Assembly (NCBI RefSeq): GCF_013032445.1
Contig: NZ_WQCA01000010.1
Span: forward strand, 124,001-188,000
DNA from: Ruegeria arenilitoris
Lineage (GTDB): Bacteria > Pseudomonadota > Alphaproteobacteria > Rhodobacterales > Rhodobacteraceae
Reading direction: 5' to 3'
Length of the DNA: 64,000 nucleotides
The position numbers and the translations under genes are program-made. Every line of letters starts with the position of its first letter. The first letter of the stretch is position 1. The notes beneath the pieces are model-generated. The model made no database searches and was not told where the DNA came from. It saw nothing but the letters and a program-made list of their open reading frames with translations. This document shows positions 9,427 to 19,198 of the stretch, piece by piece.

Positions 9427-9837
9427 TCAGATCCTTCGATGCACATGCACGGCGCATCCGGCATGGCGGACCACTCGCGACGCGGTCGAGCCCAGGAAAT
9501 AGTCGCTGAGGCCAGGCTTGTGCGAGCCAATGACGATACAGTCGAAGTCATTGTTGTTGGCATAGTCGATAATGGTCCGGGCGGTGTGGCCCTTGACGAT
9601 TTCGGGCTGGATGCCCTCCAGTTCTTCGGTCTTTTCACGCAACAGGCTGGCAGCCGCGCGAAACCCATCGGCCACGGCGTCCTTGTCCAGATAAGCACTG
9701 ACCGAGCCTTGCGGCATTTCATACACATGCAGCGCAACAATTTCGCTATCCTCTGCCGATAACGCCCGGGCAACTTCCAGCGTGTGCTGTGAAATGCCGT
9801 GGTCCAGCGCCATTGGAACAAGAATTTTCTTATACAT
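9427..9837 (-). CDS. Universal stress protein (UspA family)
   Basis: A single-domain, cytoplasmic nucleotide-binding Usp of 136 residues. The beta-strand start MYKKILVPMALD and the C-terminal ATP-site pattern GSHKPG...LGSTASRVVRHA are typical. I set the start at 9837 because GGAGGG sits just upstream; the open frame continues to 9870 without a better site. It lies between hpsN and comDE, so it is probably co-expressed with sulfonate degradation. A relative with nearly the same C-terminus lies at 62285-62692. Confidence 0.85.
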   Translation of the reverse strand: MYKKILVPMALDHGISQHTLEVARALSAEDSEIVALHVYEMPQGSVSAYLDKDAVADGFRAAASLLREKTEELEGIQPEIVKGHTARTIIDYANNNDFDCIVIGSHKPGLSDYFLGSTASRVVRHAGCAVHVHRRI

Positions 9838-10016
9838 GAATCCCTCCGTTTCTGCCGGGCCATGGCCCACAGACGGCCGTCAAAATGACCTGCGCGGTCT
9901 GCCGGATATCCTCGGCCGTAAATATATACGGTGCCGAAAAAAGTGATGTCCTGCAAGACAATGCGCATTTCCAGCTCTGAGGCACCCGCGTGGACGGATC
10001 GAAGGGCATTCGTTGT
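9838..10016 (-). other. 179-base gap between hpsN and the stress protein
   Basis: No gene is supported. An A/T-rich imperfect dyad CCGTA-N6-TACGG lies at 9916-9931 and could be part of an internal promoter or operator for usp-comDE. Confidence 0.25.
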
Positions 10017-11324
10017 TTACCCATCCGCGTGCAGATCAAACTGCTCGTCGGGAAAGTATTTGGCCAGACGCACATCCGCCGCACGGGCGTGGCCTTCCAT
10101 CCCTTCAAGCCGGGAAATGCGGGCGGTGGCGACGGCGACAGGCTTCGATCCTTCGCGCGTGGCTCGCTGCCAGGTGACGATCTTCATGTATTTATGGACG
10201 CTTAGCCCCCCAGTATAGCTGGCCGCGCCCGAGGTCGGCAGCACGTGGTTGGTTCCGGTGGCCTTGTCGCCGTAAGACACGGTTGTTTCCTCACCCAGAA
10301 ACAGCGACCCATAACAGGTCAGCCGGCCCAGCCACCAATCCAGATCCTCGGCCTGAACGGTCAGATGCTCGGGGGCGTATTCATCCGAACAGGTGGCCAT
10401 TTCCTCACGATCCGAACAGACGATCACCTCGGCATAATCGCGCCACGCGGCGGCGGCGTTTTCGCGGTTCAGTTCGGGCAGATCGTCGATGAGCACCGGC
10501 ACCCGTTCCAAAACCTTCCGCGCCAATTCACTGTCATCCGTCACCAACCAGACAGGCGAATTGTACCCATGCTCGGCCTGACTGACCAAGTCAGTGGCCA
10601 CCACATGCTCATCCGCGCTGCTGTCGGCAAGAATCAGGCTGTCGGTAGGGCCTGCAATCATGTCGATGCCAACTTTGCCATAGAGAATACGCTTGGCCTC
10701 GGCGACGAACTGATTGCCCGGACCCACAAGGATATTGGCTCGCGGCAGGCCGAACAGCCCATAGGTCATCGCGGCCACGCCCTGCACACCGCCCATGGCC
10801 AGAATGCTGTCCGCCCCACAGATATGGGCAGCATAGACAATCGCGGGCGCAACGCCCTCACCCGGACGCGGTGGAGAACAGGCGGTGATATGACGACATC
10901 CGGCGACCTTGGCCGTAGTGACGGTCATAATCGCACTGGCGATGTGGCTATAGCGACCACCGGGCACATAGCAGCCCGCCGCATCCACCGGGATCGCTTT
11001 TTGACCAGCAACGAACCCCGGAACGATTTCGGTCTGTACATCGGCCACGGTTGCCTTCTGCGTTTCGGCAAAGCGGCGCACGTTATCGTGGGCAAAGCGG
11101 ATATCGGTCTTCAGCTTCTCCGGGACCCGCGCGATGGCGGCGTCGATCTCGTCCTGTGTCATCAGGACGTTGCCGTCGAACTTGTCGAATTTGGCTGCGT
11201 ATTCCTGCGCCTTGGCATCGCCGCCCACCTCGATATCGGCAAGGATAGTCCTGACCGTATCATGCACTTCGGAGGCATGGGATTGCGCCGTCAAAGTCGC
11301 TTTCTTTAAATAGTCACGAGGCAT
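10017..11324 (-). CDS. hpsN: HisD-family dehydrogenase, probable sulfopropanediol 3-dehydrogenase (HpsN-like)
   Basis: HpsN oxidises (R)-2,3-dihydroxypropane-1-sulfonate to sulfolactate with NAD+. The protein is a 435-residue histidinol-dehydrogenase homologue with the zinc-site motif SQAEHGYNS (near residue 250) and the catalytic Glu-His pair in APEHL (near 316). With no his genes nearby but comDE directly downstream, the sulfonate enzyme is the likelier assignment than histidine biosynthesis. The start at 11324 (MPRDYLKKATL) has AGGA upstream; the frame extends to 11390 but that part looks like untranslated leader. A divergent LacI gene probably regulates it. Confidence 0.8.
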   Translation of the reverse strand: MPRDYLKKATLTAQSHASEVHDTVRTILADIEVGGDAKAQEYAAKFDKFDGNVLMTQDEIDAAIARVPEKLKTDIRFAHDNVRRFAETQKATVADVQTEIVPGFVAGQKAIPVDAAGCYVPGGRYSHIASAIMTVTTAKVAGCRHITACSPPRPGEGVAPAIVYAAHICGADSILAMGGVQGVAAMTYGLFGLPRANILVGPGNQFVAEAKRILYGKVGIDMIAGPTDSLILADSSADEHVVATDLVSQAEHGYNSPVWLVTDDSELARKVLERVPVLIDDLPELNRENAAAAWRDYAEVIVCSDREEMATCSDEYAPEHLTVQAEDLDWWLGRLTCYGSLFLGEETTVSYGDKATGTNHVLPTSGAASYTGGLSVHKYMKIVTWQRATREGSKPVAVATARISRLEGMEGHARAADVRLAKYFPDEQFDLHADG

Positions 11325-11375
11325 GGTTTCGGATCCTATTCTCTGGCCTTTTCCCGGAATCAGCTCACTCAGATT

Positions 11376-11410
11376 TGTAAGTGCATACACCCAAAATGCA
11401 AGAGCTTACA
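11376..11410. promoter_or_regulatory. Dyad in the hpsN/lacI divergent promoter
   Basis: TGTAAGTGCAT (11376-11386) is mirrored by ATGCA-N4-CTTACA (11396-11410). The symmetry and the position upstream of hpsN suggest a regulator site or part of the hpsN leader. The evidence is symmetry only. Confidence 0.35.
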
Positions 11411-11427
11411 TTTCCACTTTTCTTAAT

Positions 11428-11450
11428 AATAACTTGAGCTTAGGCTTATT
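11428..11450. promoter_or_regulatory. Candidate LacI-type operator upstream of the hps regulator
   Basis: AATAA-N4-AGCTT-N4-TTATT is a 23-base dyad around a central AGCT, placed 27 bases before the lacI start. LacI-family regulators usually bind symmetric sites of about 14-20 bases next to their own gene, which makes this a candidate autoregulatory or hpsN operator. Confidence 0.35.
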
Positions 11451-11476
11451 GAAAAAAGCAAATCTCAGGTTTGAAA

Positions 11477-12502
11477 ATGTCGAAACTTTGCCCCACCCCC
11501 GCTCTGGCTGATGTCGCCAAACTGGCAGGCGTTTCGACGGCAACCGTGTCGCGCTACCTGAACGATCCCAACCGGGTGGTCGAGGCGACGCGTCAGCGCG
11601 AACTGAAGGCGGTGGACAGGCTGGGATACACGCCGAACTTTGCTGCGCGGGTGATGGCGGTCAAGCGGAGCTGGACGATCGGCGCGATCATTCCCACTAT
11701 GGAAAATGCAATTTTCGCGCGCGGTCTGCAGGCCTTTCAGGAAGAACTGCATCAGCACGGTTACACGGTGCTGGTTTCTAGCTCAGCCTACGATCCCGAG
11801 CTTGAAGCAGAGAAAATTCGAACACTGGTCGCGCACGATGCGGATGGGGTGCTGCCAATCGGACATGACCGCGATCCAAAGATTTACAAGGACCTCGCAC
11901 GTCGCGACATTCCGGTGATGAACGCGTGGTCCTTTATGGCGTATACGCAGATTGCCTCGGTCGGTTTTGACAATCGTGCAGCGATGGCCGAACTGGCAAA
12001 CCGCGCGATCAGGCTGGGCCACCAACGGATCGGAGTGATTTCCGACATCACCACAGGCAACGAAAGGGCACGCCTACGGATCGAAGGCATACGAGACGCG
12101 GCCCGGCAGAACGGTCTTTCATTGTCAAATCTGACGATCCTCGACCCCCCCTATCAGATCGAAAACGGAGCCGAGGCCTTTTCCAAACTGATGTCACAGG
12201 GCATCCGACCCAAGGTGATCTTGTGCGGTAACGATGTCCTTGCAGTCGGTGCGTTACACCGGGCGCGCGATATGGGGTTGAAGGTGCCAAAAGACGTGTC
12301 GGTCACCGGGTTTGATGATATCGAGCTGGCCCGCGTCGCCGCCCCTGCGCTGACAACCGTGCATGTGCCTCACCGGGAAATGGGTCGCCGGGCAGCGGCG
12401 GCACTGGTCGATATGCTGGAAAATCGGACCCCCGGCGCAAGCACGCGACTGGCCACGCATATCGTCGAGCGTCAATCCCTCGGACCACCGGCCAGCACCT
12501 AG
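11477..12502 (+). CDS. LacI-family transcriptional regulator (probable regulator of the sulfonate module)
   Basis: A 341-residue LacI/PurR-type protein. The N-terminal helix-turn-helix and hinge read ALADVAKLAGVSTATVSRYLN at residues 9-30, followed by a periplasmic-binding-protein-like sensor domain ending VERQSLGPP. The ATG at 11477 is preferred over an upstream TTG at 11471. It is divergent from hpsN with 152 bases between the starts, the usual layout for a local regulator. Its TAG stop is shared, on the other strand, with the convergent LysR gene. Confidence 0.85.
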   Translation: MSKLCPTPALADVAKLAGVSTATVSRYLNDPNRVVEATRQRELKAVDRLGYTPNFAARVMAVKRSWTIGAIIPTMENAIFARGLQAFQEELHQHGYTVLVSSSAYDPELEAEKIRTLVAHDADGVLPIGHDRDPKIYKDLARRDIPVMNAWSFMAYTQIASVGFDNRAAMAELANRAIRLGHQRIGVISDITTGNERARLRIEGIRDAARQNGLSLSNLTILDPPYQIENGAEAFSKLMSQGIRPKVILCGNDVLAVGALHRARDMGLKVPKDVSVTGFDDIELARVAAPALTTVHVPHREMGRRAAAALVDMLENRTPGASTRLATHIVERQSLGPPAST

Positions 12503-13470
12503 GCAGCCTCGGCTTCCATGGTCCGGAAATCATCCTTTAACCAGGAGTGGGCCTCTCCCATGGGGTCGGTGAAGTGCTGACGGATCAGCTTTGCCATCAC
12601 TTTCTGAATTAGCTTCGAAGTCGTTTCGGGATAAACTTCGGTTGTGAACAGGGACACCGTTCGCACAAAGTTGCGCCCAGGAAACGGAAGCGCCCGAACG
12701 CTGTCATGGAACCTTTGCGCGCGGTGGAAACAGGCGGCTGTTGTGATCGCCCAGCCGCTGCCCTCGGCGACCAGACCGATGATCGAGTGGTTGCACTCCA
12801 GTTCGAATCGATTGGGCAGGTTATACTTGCTGCGGGTCAGCTGAATTTCGATCTGCTTGCCAATCATAAAGTCCCGTGAATAGCGCAGCAATGGCAATTC
12901 CGCATCCGGCCTCAGCAGTTCCTCTGGCGTACCGTGGAACGCGTTGGGCAGGATTACGATAAACGGATCGCGCATCAGCGGGTATTCGATCAACCCTTCG
13001 GTCCGGTCCGAGGGTCGGGTCGCGACACCGGCATCCAATTTGTGCTCTTGCAGATTGGCAATGATCTCATGGCTTGGGCGCGTGTAGTGGCGAAAACTGC
13101 AACGTGGCAGGGCCTGCGCCAAGAAACGGAACAGATCAGGTGCGATCTGATTGTCGAAATCGTCGATAAGGGCCAATCGCAGATCCGTTGCGTGCCTCCA
13201 ATTGCCCGAGCGAATTTCAGCCTCGCCCCGTTTCAGTACCGTCAGCCCATCGCGAACATAGCGCGCAAATACCTCACCGGCCGGGGTCAGCCCCATCGGG
13301 CGACGCCCGTGATCGACCAGATCAACGCCCAGCGCACCCTCAAGACTGCGCAGATGATTTGATACGGTGCTGATCGACAACCCCGTTTCCGACGCGACCT
13401 GTTGAATCGATCCCGATTTGGCGACCAGCCGGAAAACTTCCAGCCAGCGAAGGCTCAGAGATTTTGACAC
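12499..13470 (-). CDS. LysR-family transcriptional regulator
   Basis: The N-terminal winged helix is clear (LRWLEVFRLVAKSGSIQQVASE, then TVSNHLRSLEGALGVDLV), followed by a ligand-binding domain; total about 323 residues from the GTG at 13470. The open frame extends to another GTG at 13524 (341 residues) and neither start has a strong ribosome site, so the N-terminus is uncertain. It lies downstream of the decayed dimethylglycine-dehydrogenase-like gene and may have regulated it. The stop codon overlaps that of the LacI gene in a shared CTAG. Confidence 0.8.
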   Translation of the reverse strand: MSKSLSLRWLEVFRLVAKSGSIQQVASETGLSISTVSNHLRSLEGALGVDLVDHGRRPMGLTPAGEVFARYVRDGLTVLKRGEAEIRSGNWRHATDLRLALIDDFDNQIAPDLFRFLAQALPRCSFRHYTRPSHEIIANLQEHKLDAGVATRPSDRTEGLIEYPLMRDPFIVILPNAFHGTPEELLRPDAELPLLRYSRDFMIGKQIEIQLTRSKYNLPNRFELECNHSIIGLVAEGSGWAITTAACFHRAQRFHDSVRALPFPGRNFVRTVSLFTTEVYPETTSKLIQKVMAKLIRQHFTDPMGEAHSWLKDDFRTMEAEAA

Positions 13471-13551
13471 CGCACACCCGTTGTTTCGGTTTCTTCTAAA
13501 CAAATCAAGCAAAGATTGACGCACACGGCAATGATGAAGTTGGCCGAGGGG

Positions 13552-15988
13552 TCACGCTCTCATACGTTCAAACCCCGGATCATAGGGCGACGGAGGGATA
13601 ACCGTCGCACGTACGCGATGGCCACAGGAATTCAACTCCATCTCAGTTCCGATGTCGTCCAGATCGGGCTGCACGAAGCCATGCGCCGAATTCAGGCCCG
13701 TGCGATGCCCCCAATCGCCTGAGGTGATCGTGCCCACGACCTGTTCGCCCTGCATCAACGAGGCCTCGGGATTGGCGGGTTGCCGCGAAGCGTGAATTTG
13801 CAATGCGCCCAGCTTTTTGCGTAGCCCCTCAACCTGTCTTCTCAGCAACGCGTCGCGTCCGATAAAAGCGCTCTTGTCCAGTTTTACAAAACGATCGAGG
13901 CCGGTTCCAAACGGGTCAATCTCCGTGATCAGATCGGCTTTCCAATACAGAAAGCTCTTTTCCATGCGAATGGACTCAACCGACCGCGCAACGAACAGTT
14001 CCAGACCATGGGCCTCTCCGACCTGTCACAACGCCAAATAGGCGGCATAGAGCGAGGCGTTGGGAACATGGATTTCATAGGCAAGCTCGCCCAAGAAACT
14101 GACGCCCATCACCGTGGCCGGTGCGATACCGACGAAACATTCACGCTCGCTGAGCCACGGGAAAGCCTCAACGGACCGGTCGCCGCGCGCACAGGCGGAC
14201 AGAACATCGCGCGCCTTGGCCCCAGCCAGCACCAGAATGGTCTGGTAGTTGGTCAGGCTGCGCGGCTGCACGTCCTCTCCCTCCCGCAGGAGCTGAGTCA
14301 GCCAGTCCATGTCGTGAAACTTACTGGCGGCGGCGAACCCGTACCACAGCCGATCCGGGCCCCGGTCGCTGGCAGGCAGGTTGGCAATGGTCGCCTCAGC
14401 CTTAACCATGCCATGGTGGTTCAGCAGATAGCCCAGCCCAACCCGGCCATCACGCCGGGTGACGGTGCCGCAGAACATCCGGTTCAAAAAAGGCGTGCCT
14501 GTACGCGCCCGTGATCTCGATCCGATTGAACCCGTTCACCTCGGCCGGCCCTACGCCGTTTTGCACATTGGCGACCTCAGCCGCGACCAGATCAAATGTT
14601 TCGTCAAAATCGAAACTGAGTGTGGGCGAGAAATCAGGGGTGGGCTTAATGTAGTCGACCCTCTCCCACCCATTGACCACAGTGAATTCCGTCCCTTCTG
14701 CCGCCAGCACTGGAGACAGTAGCGTCGTCTTGGCAGGACGCCCGGCGGAGCGGTGTTCGCGCGGGAAGTGAAAGCGGAATTCGTTTTGGTAGTCTTCTAT
14801 GGCCTTCAGTACCGTCAGCTCCACATTCGCATGACCGGTGAAACTCCGCGGCTCTAGACACCCCGTGTCGTTACACGTCTCACCTTGCACGATCTGCTGG
14901 GCCAGCAGCCAGCCGTGACCGCCACCGTCGCCCAACCCGGCGCATAGACCGATGATGCAGAACGCGTTGCGCTGGCCGGGGATCCGCCCGACCAGTGACG
15001 CGCCATCAATCGTATAGGTGATCGGGCCGTTGACAACGGTGTGGACGCCGACCTCCATCAGCGCGGGCATACGGGCAAAAGCACCTTCATGCATGTCTGT
15101 CACACGGTCCAGATCATCCGGGCACAGGGCGTTGACGAAATTCGGATCGACCCCGTCCATGCCCTATGTCTTGCAATCCTGTTCGTGGAACCCCAGCAGC
15201 AGGCCGTTCTTTTCCTGCCTGCAGTAATAGTCACTGATCGGACACCGCAGCAGAGGTATCCTGTGGCCTGCATCCCGGATGGCCAGGATTTCTTCGGCCA
15301 GGAAATACTGATATCCTATGTGATAGACTGGATGATGTACCCCGATCATCGCGTCAACCTCGTTCACACGATGGCCGCAGGCATTGACCACTTTGTCACA
15401 ATCGATATCGCCGTGTTCGGTCTGGACGGTCCAGATGTCATCGTTGTACTGGGTCAGACCAACGACCGGCGTGTTGCGATAAACCTCGGCCCCGGCCTTG
15501 CGCGCGCGACAGCCCAACGCCTGACACAGCTGCGCCGGGTCGATGTCACGATCCATCGTGTCCCATAGCCCGCCGATCAGGTTCTCGGTCGAGATCAGCG
15601 GATGACGGCGGGCGCATTCCTCGGCATCAATCACCTCGAACTGCACATCCATCCCACGCACCATCGAGGCAAAATGGCGATAACCCTGCATCTGCGCTTC
15701 GGTATTGGCCAGACGGATGCCGCCATCCCTGTGGTGATGGTTGATCGGATAGTCTGGGTCCTCTGCCAGATCTTTGTACAGTTGGATCGAGTACGTTTTC
15801 TGCCCCACCATCGTCTGGTTCATGCCGAAGTGCTTCACCTGTGCCGCCGATTGCCATGTCGTGCTCAAGGTCAGATCATTCCACTCGCCGAGAACCACAT
15901 CCGTCCACCCCTCTTGCGTCGGGTAGTACAGCGTCGTACAACCAGCGATCCCGCCCCCGATCACAACCACTTTGGTCCGCGACTTCAT
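13552..15988 (-). pseudogene. Dimethylglycine/sarcosine dehydrogenase-like flavoprotein (DAO + GcvT domains), decayed
   Basis: The family oxidatively demethylates N-methyl amines using FAD and tetrahydrofolate; intact members are about 800 residues. ATG 15988, preceded by GGGAG, starts a DAO-type FAD domain (VVVIGGGIAGCTTLYYP). The frame meets a TAG near 15168, then continues in frame (MDGVDPNFVNALCPDDLDR), shifts frame in the A-run near 14486, continues through the GcvT-like domain (MVKAEATIANLPASDRG), meets a TGA near 14026 (YLAL*QVGEAHGLELF) and ends at 13552. Only about three lesions separate it from an intact gene, so inactivation is recent or the sequence has errors. It is divergent from the MttB-like pseudogene, a common partnership in methylated-amine catabolism. 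Confidence 0.8.
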
Positions 15989-16100
15989 TGGCTCTGCTCC
16001 CTTTGGTCCGAGGCAAGTATTGCGGGAGAACGTGTTGAACCGACAAATGGGGGCCGTGGTTGTTTAAAAAAATCGAAACTGTGCTTGAGGTTTCTGAAGT

Positions 16101-17175
16101 TTGCAGTACCCCTTTGCGGCGAAACATGTGGTCGATCCCTGCCCACCGGGTCAGAAGCGGCGCGCGTTCAAACCGCTGACCCCAACTGAGCTTGAGCAAA
16201 TCTACGACACCGCCCTGCGCCTGCTTGAGAAGCTGGGCATAAGCAACGTGCCTGACCGGCTGACCGCTGACTTGACGGCCGCTGGCGCACAGCCCGGAGA
16301 ACAGGATCGGCTGGTCGATAAAGCCGCCAAAACGTTTACTCTCCATGCCGGTATGAAAACCGCTCGATCGAAGTGGGCGGTGATCGCGTGTTCTTTGGTA
16401 CCGGAGGCGCGGTCGTGCAGACCCTGGATCTCGACAGCGGGGTTTACCGCCCGTCCACATTGGCCGACCTGCACGATTTCACCCGGTTGCAGGATACGCT
16501 GGACAATGTAAGCTGGTTTGCCCGCTACTGCGTGGCAACGGATGTGCCCGATGTGTGCGATCTGGACATCAACACGGCCTATGCATTGGTTCGCAACACG
16601 ACCAAACCGGTGACCACTTCGTTCACTTTGACCGAAACCGTCGCGCCTATTGCCGAGATGCTGGATGTCGTGGCCGGTGGACCGGACGAATTTGCTAAAC
16701 GCCCCTTTCTGAAAGCCCATATCAGCCCGGTGATTTCTCCGTTGCGTTACGTGAAGACGCGGTGGATGTGGTCTATGAATGCGTCGCCCACAACATCCCC
16801 GTGTCCTGTATCACCGCCGCACAGGCCGGAGCTACGGCTCCGGAGACCCTAGTCGGATTTCTGGCGCAATCGCTGGCCGAGACGCAGGCCAGTTTGGTTC
16901 TAGGCAACGGTCACGTCCTTGGTAGCACGCATATCTATGAGGCGATGGAGCGGGATTACTTCTACCTGTCCCACGCCGACCGGAACGAGCCGCGTACTTG
17001 GCAGGAAGAAGGCGCAACCGACGCACGGTCTGCTGCGCGCGCAAAGACCAAAGAGGTTCTGGCCACGCATCACCCGGCATGTCTGACATCTGAACAAGAC
17101 GCTGAAACCCGCAAGCGCTTTCGCATCCTGATCCGAGCGCACCAACCCATTTGCAAGTCACAGATCTGCCGCTAG
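16101..17175 (+). pseudogene. MttB-family (trimethylamine/betaine:corrinoid methyltransferase) homologue, decayed
   Basis: The family transfers methyl groups from quaternary or tertiary amines to a corrinoid protein; bacterial members lacking pyrrolysine include glycine-betaine methyltransferases. Readable blocks are PLTPTELEQIYDTALRLLEKLGI near 16180, VFFGTGGAVVQTLDL near 16390, VVYECVAHNIPVSCITAAQ near 16770 and a C-terminal ARAKTKEVLATHHP near 17040. The frame shifts near 16360 and again near 16755, each explained by one lost base. About 150 residues between SLVL and STHIYEAMERDYFYL are missing compared with the usual ~500. The start codon is not clear (TTG at 16101 is the best in frame). 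An intact relative lies at 36688-38235. Confidence 0.75.
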
Positions 17176-17204
17176 GCTCGGCTCAGAGCTAGTGAGGGGA
17201 GCAC

Positions 17205-18173
17205 ATGACCAATTCGTTTTTTCAGCCGGTTTCGGCGATGGAGCTTGCGCGGTTTGCTGGCATCCCCACTTTCATGCGCTTGCCGAGCATGGGGCTGGAC
17301 CACGACCGTATTGCCGAGGTTGAGCTGGGTCTGATCGGCATCCCTTGGGACGGCGGCACCACCAACCGCCCCGGTGCCCGACATGGGCCACGACAGTTGC
17401 GGGATTATTCGACGATGATCCGCGCAATGAATCCGGTGACTGGCGTTGCACCCTTTTCGATGGTCAACTGCGCCGATCTGGGGGATGTCGCGCCGAACCC
17501 GGTGGACATTCAGGACACGCTGGAGCGGGTGACCGACTTCTACGCCTACCTGACAGCGCGCGGCATCACTCCGCTGACCGCCGGGGGCGATCACCTGACA
17601 ACCCTGCCCGTCCTGCGTGCACTGGCCAAATCCGGTCCGCTGGGGCTGATCCAGTTCGACAGCCACACTGACCTTTTCGACACCTATTTCGGCGGTCACA
17701 AATTCACCCACGGCACCCCCTTCCGCCGCGCGATCGAGGAAGGGCTGGTGGACCCTAAACGCTTTGTGCAGGTCGGCATTCGCGGCACTGCCTACAACAC
17801 CGAAGACATCGAATGGGGTGAGGCACAGGGTATCCGCATCATCCGGATCGAGGAACTGTTCGACCGCGGTATCAACGACGTCATGACCGAAGTGCGCAGT
17901 ATCGTCGGCACCGCGCCCACCTATTGCACCTATGACATCGACTTCGTCGACCCGACTTATGCGCCAGGCACCGGCACGCCTGAAATCGGCGGACCAAACA
18001 GTTTTCAGGCGCAGCAGGTCGTTCGCCAGATGGCGGGCATCAATCTGGTTGGTGCCGATCTCGTCGAGGTCGCACCGCCCTTCGATCCCGAGGGCGGCAC
18101 GGCGTGGCTGGGCATCTCGCTGATGTTCGAACTGCTCTGCGTTTTGGCGCAGGCGGTGGATGCGCGGCGCTAA
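17205..18173 (+). CDS. Ureohydrolase (agmatinase/guanidinobutyrase family) 1
   Basis: A manganese-dependent ureohydrolase that would release urea from a guanidino compound. The 322 residues carry all metal-binding motifs: GGDH near residue 126, DSHTD near 151 and DIDFVD near 243. GTGAGGGGAG lies just before the ATG. The family includes agmatinase, guanidinobutyrase, guanidinopropionase and guanidine hydrolase, and the sequence alone does not decide among them. Its stop overlaps that of a second ureohydrolase on the other strand, and a betaine-type ABC importer follows. Confidence 0.85.
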   Translation: MTNSFFQPVSAMELARFAGIPTFMRLPSMGLDHDRIAEVELGLIGIPWDGGTTNRPGARHGPRQLRDYSTMIRAMNPVTGVAPFSMVNCADLGDVAPNPVDIQDTLERVTDFYAYLTARGITPLTAGGDHLTTLPVLRALAKSGPLGLIQFDSHTDLFDTYFGGHKFTHGTPFRRAIEEGLVDPKRFVQVGIRGTAYNTEDIEWGEAQGIRIIRIEELFDRGINDVMTEVRSIVGTAPTYCTYDIDFVDPTYAPGTGTPEIGGPNSFQAQQVVRQMAGINLVGADLVEVAPPFDPEGGTAWLGISLMFELLCVLAQAVDARR

Positions 18174-19144
18174 CCGACGTTTTCTGCGATCATCGAGATC
18201 ATCTCGAACATCACCGCTGCTGCCGTCAGCGCGGTGATATTGTTGGGGCTATCCTTGGTGGGCATCATGCAGACGACGTCCCCGCCCACGATGTTCAGAC
18301 CTCGCGCAGCCCGCAGAATGCCGACTGCTTCGTCAATGTCGAACCCTTTCTCACCGGGTTCCAGATTGGACACGGCAGGCGCGACAGTCGGGTCGAGGCA
18401 ATCCAGATCGAAGGTGATATAGACCGGACGGTCACCCAGAACCTCGCGCGTCTGCGCTACCACATCCTCCAGCCCGCGCTGGCGGAAATCGCGCATGGTG
18501 ACGATGTTGTAGCCATAGTCATAGGACGGCTGCAGCCAATCCAGACTGCGCGGGTGTCCCCGTAGCCCGATCTGCATGGACCGCGTTGGATCGACCTGCC
18601 CCTGATCTGCCAGATACGCCCCCCAATGGGCCGCTGATTTCTTGGCGCCCAGAAAGTGGTCGACCTTGGTAAACACATCCGTGTGTGCGTCCAGATGCAG
18701 GAAACTGACCGGCTCTCCGCCCGCCAGCTTGCCGTTGCCCAGCGCCTGCACGATCCCGCCGGTGATCGAATGATCGCCCCCAACAGACACCGGCCGCGCG
18801 CCTGCCGCGTCGATACCCTTGTAAAACTGGGTGATGCGCTCGATGCAATCCTCGTTGTCATTTGCACGGGGAAACGGCACGTCGCCCACATCGGCAATTC
18901 GCGCGCTGTTCCACGGGTCGATCCCAAACACCGAATGCACCCGCCGTTGCACGGCCGAGACATGACGTAAGGCGCGCGGGCCCAGATGCTGATCCCGCTC
19001 GGTCGTACCGTTACCGGTGGAATGCGGCACGCCTACCAGCGCGATGTCCTGACCCTCGGGACCCTCGTTGGGGCAGCGAAACAAGGTGGGCACGCCCCAC
19101 CAATAGAGATTGTCCATCATGGACTGTTCGTAGCGATCGGTCAT
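18170..19144 (-). CDS. Ureohydrolase (agmatinase/guanidinobutyrase family) 2
   Basis: A second 324-residue ureohydrolase, only distantly similar to the facing copy. The metal motifs are VGGDHS, LDAHTD and FDLDCLDP. It lies 54 bases downstream of the ABC permease gene on the same strand, behind a hairpin, so it may be read through from the transporter operon. Two different ureohydrolases next to one importer suggests two guanidino substrates or two steps. The precise substrate is unknown. Confidence 0.85.
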   Translation of the reverse strand: MTDRYEQSMMDNLYWWGVPTLFRCPNEGPEGQDIALVGVPHSTGNGTTERDQHLGPRALRHVSAVQRRVHSVFGIDPWNSARIADVGDVPFPRANDNEDCIERITQFYKGIDAAGARPVSVGGDHSITGGIVQALGNGKLAGGEPVSFLHLDAHTDVFTKVDHFLGAKKSAAHWGAYLADQGQVDPTRSMQIGLRGHPRSLDWLQPSYDYGYNIVTMRDFRQRGLEDVVAQTREVLGDRPVYITFDLDCLDPTVAPAVSNLEPGEKGFDIDEAVGILRAARGLNIVGGDVVCMMPTKDSPNNITALTAAAVMFEMISMIAENVG

Positions 19145-19167
19145 TGTCTTCCCCGTTCAATGAAAAA

Positions 19168-19191
19168 CGCCCCCGGCGGCAACCGGGGGCG
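19168..19191 (-). terminator. Rho-independent terminator after the ABC permease gene
   Basis: Arms CGCCCCCGG (19168-19176) and CCGGGGGCG (19183-19191) form a perfect nine-pair stem. On the minus strand it is followed by TTTTTC. It separates the permease gene from ureohydrolase 2 and may act as a partial terminator. Confidence 0.75.
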
Positions 19192-19198
19192 TATGGGT

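Noticed and set aside
8875..9762. A 295-residue plus-strand open frame over comD and the stress-protein gene
   Set aside because: It is antisense to two clearly conserved proteins and shows no family motif.
10245..11309. A 354-residue plus-strand open frame
   Set aside because: It lies wholly antisense to the intact hpsN-like gene, has no ribosome site and has an Arg/His/Gly-rich composition typical of shadow frames in G/C-rich DNA.
10017..11324. hisD of histidine biosynthesis
   Set aside because: No other his genes are near, while sulfopyruvate decarboxylase genes follow directly; the catabolic sulfopropanediol enzyme fits better.
13552..17175. TAG codons in methylamine genes as pyrrolysine
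   Set aside because: The TAG is in the dimethylglycine-dehydrogenase-like gene, not at the MttB active-site position. The MttB-like gene is broken by frameshifts and a deletion, and no pyl genes are in the window.
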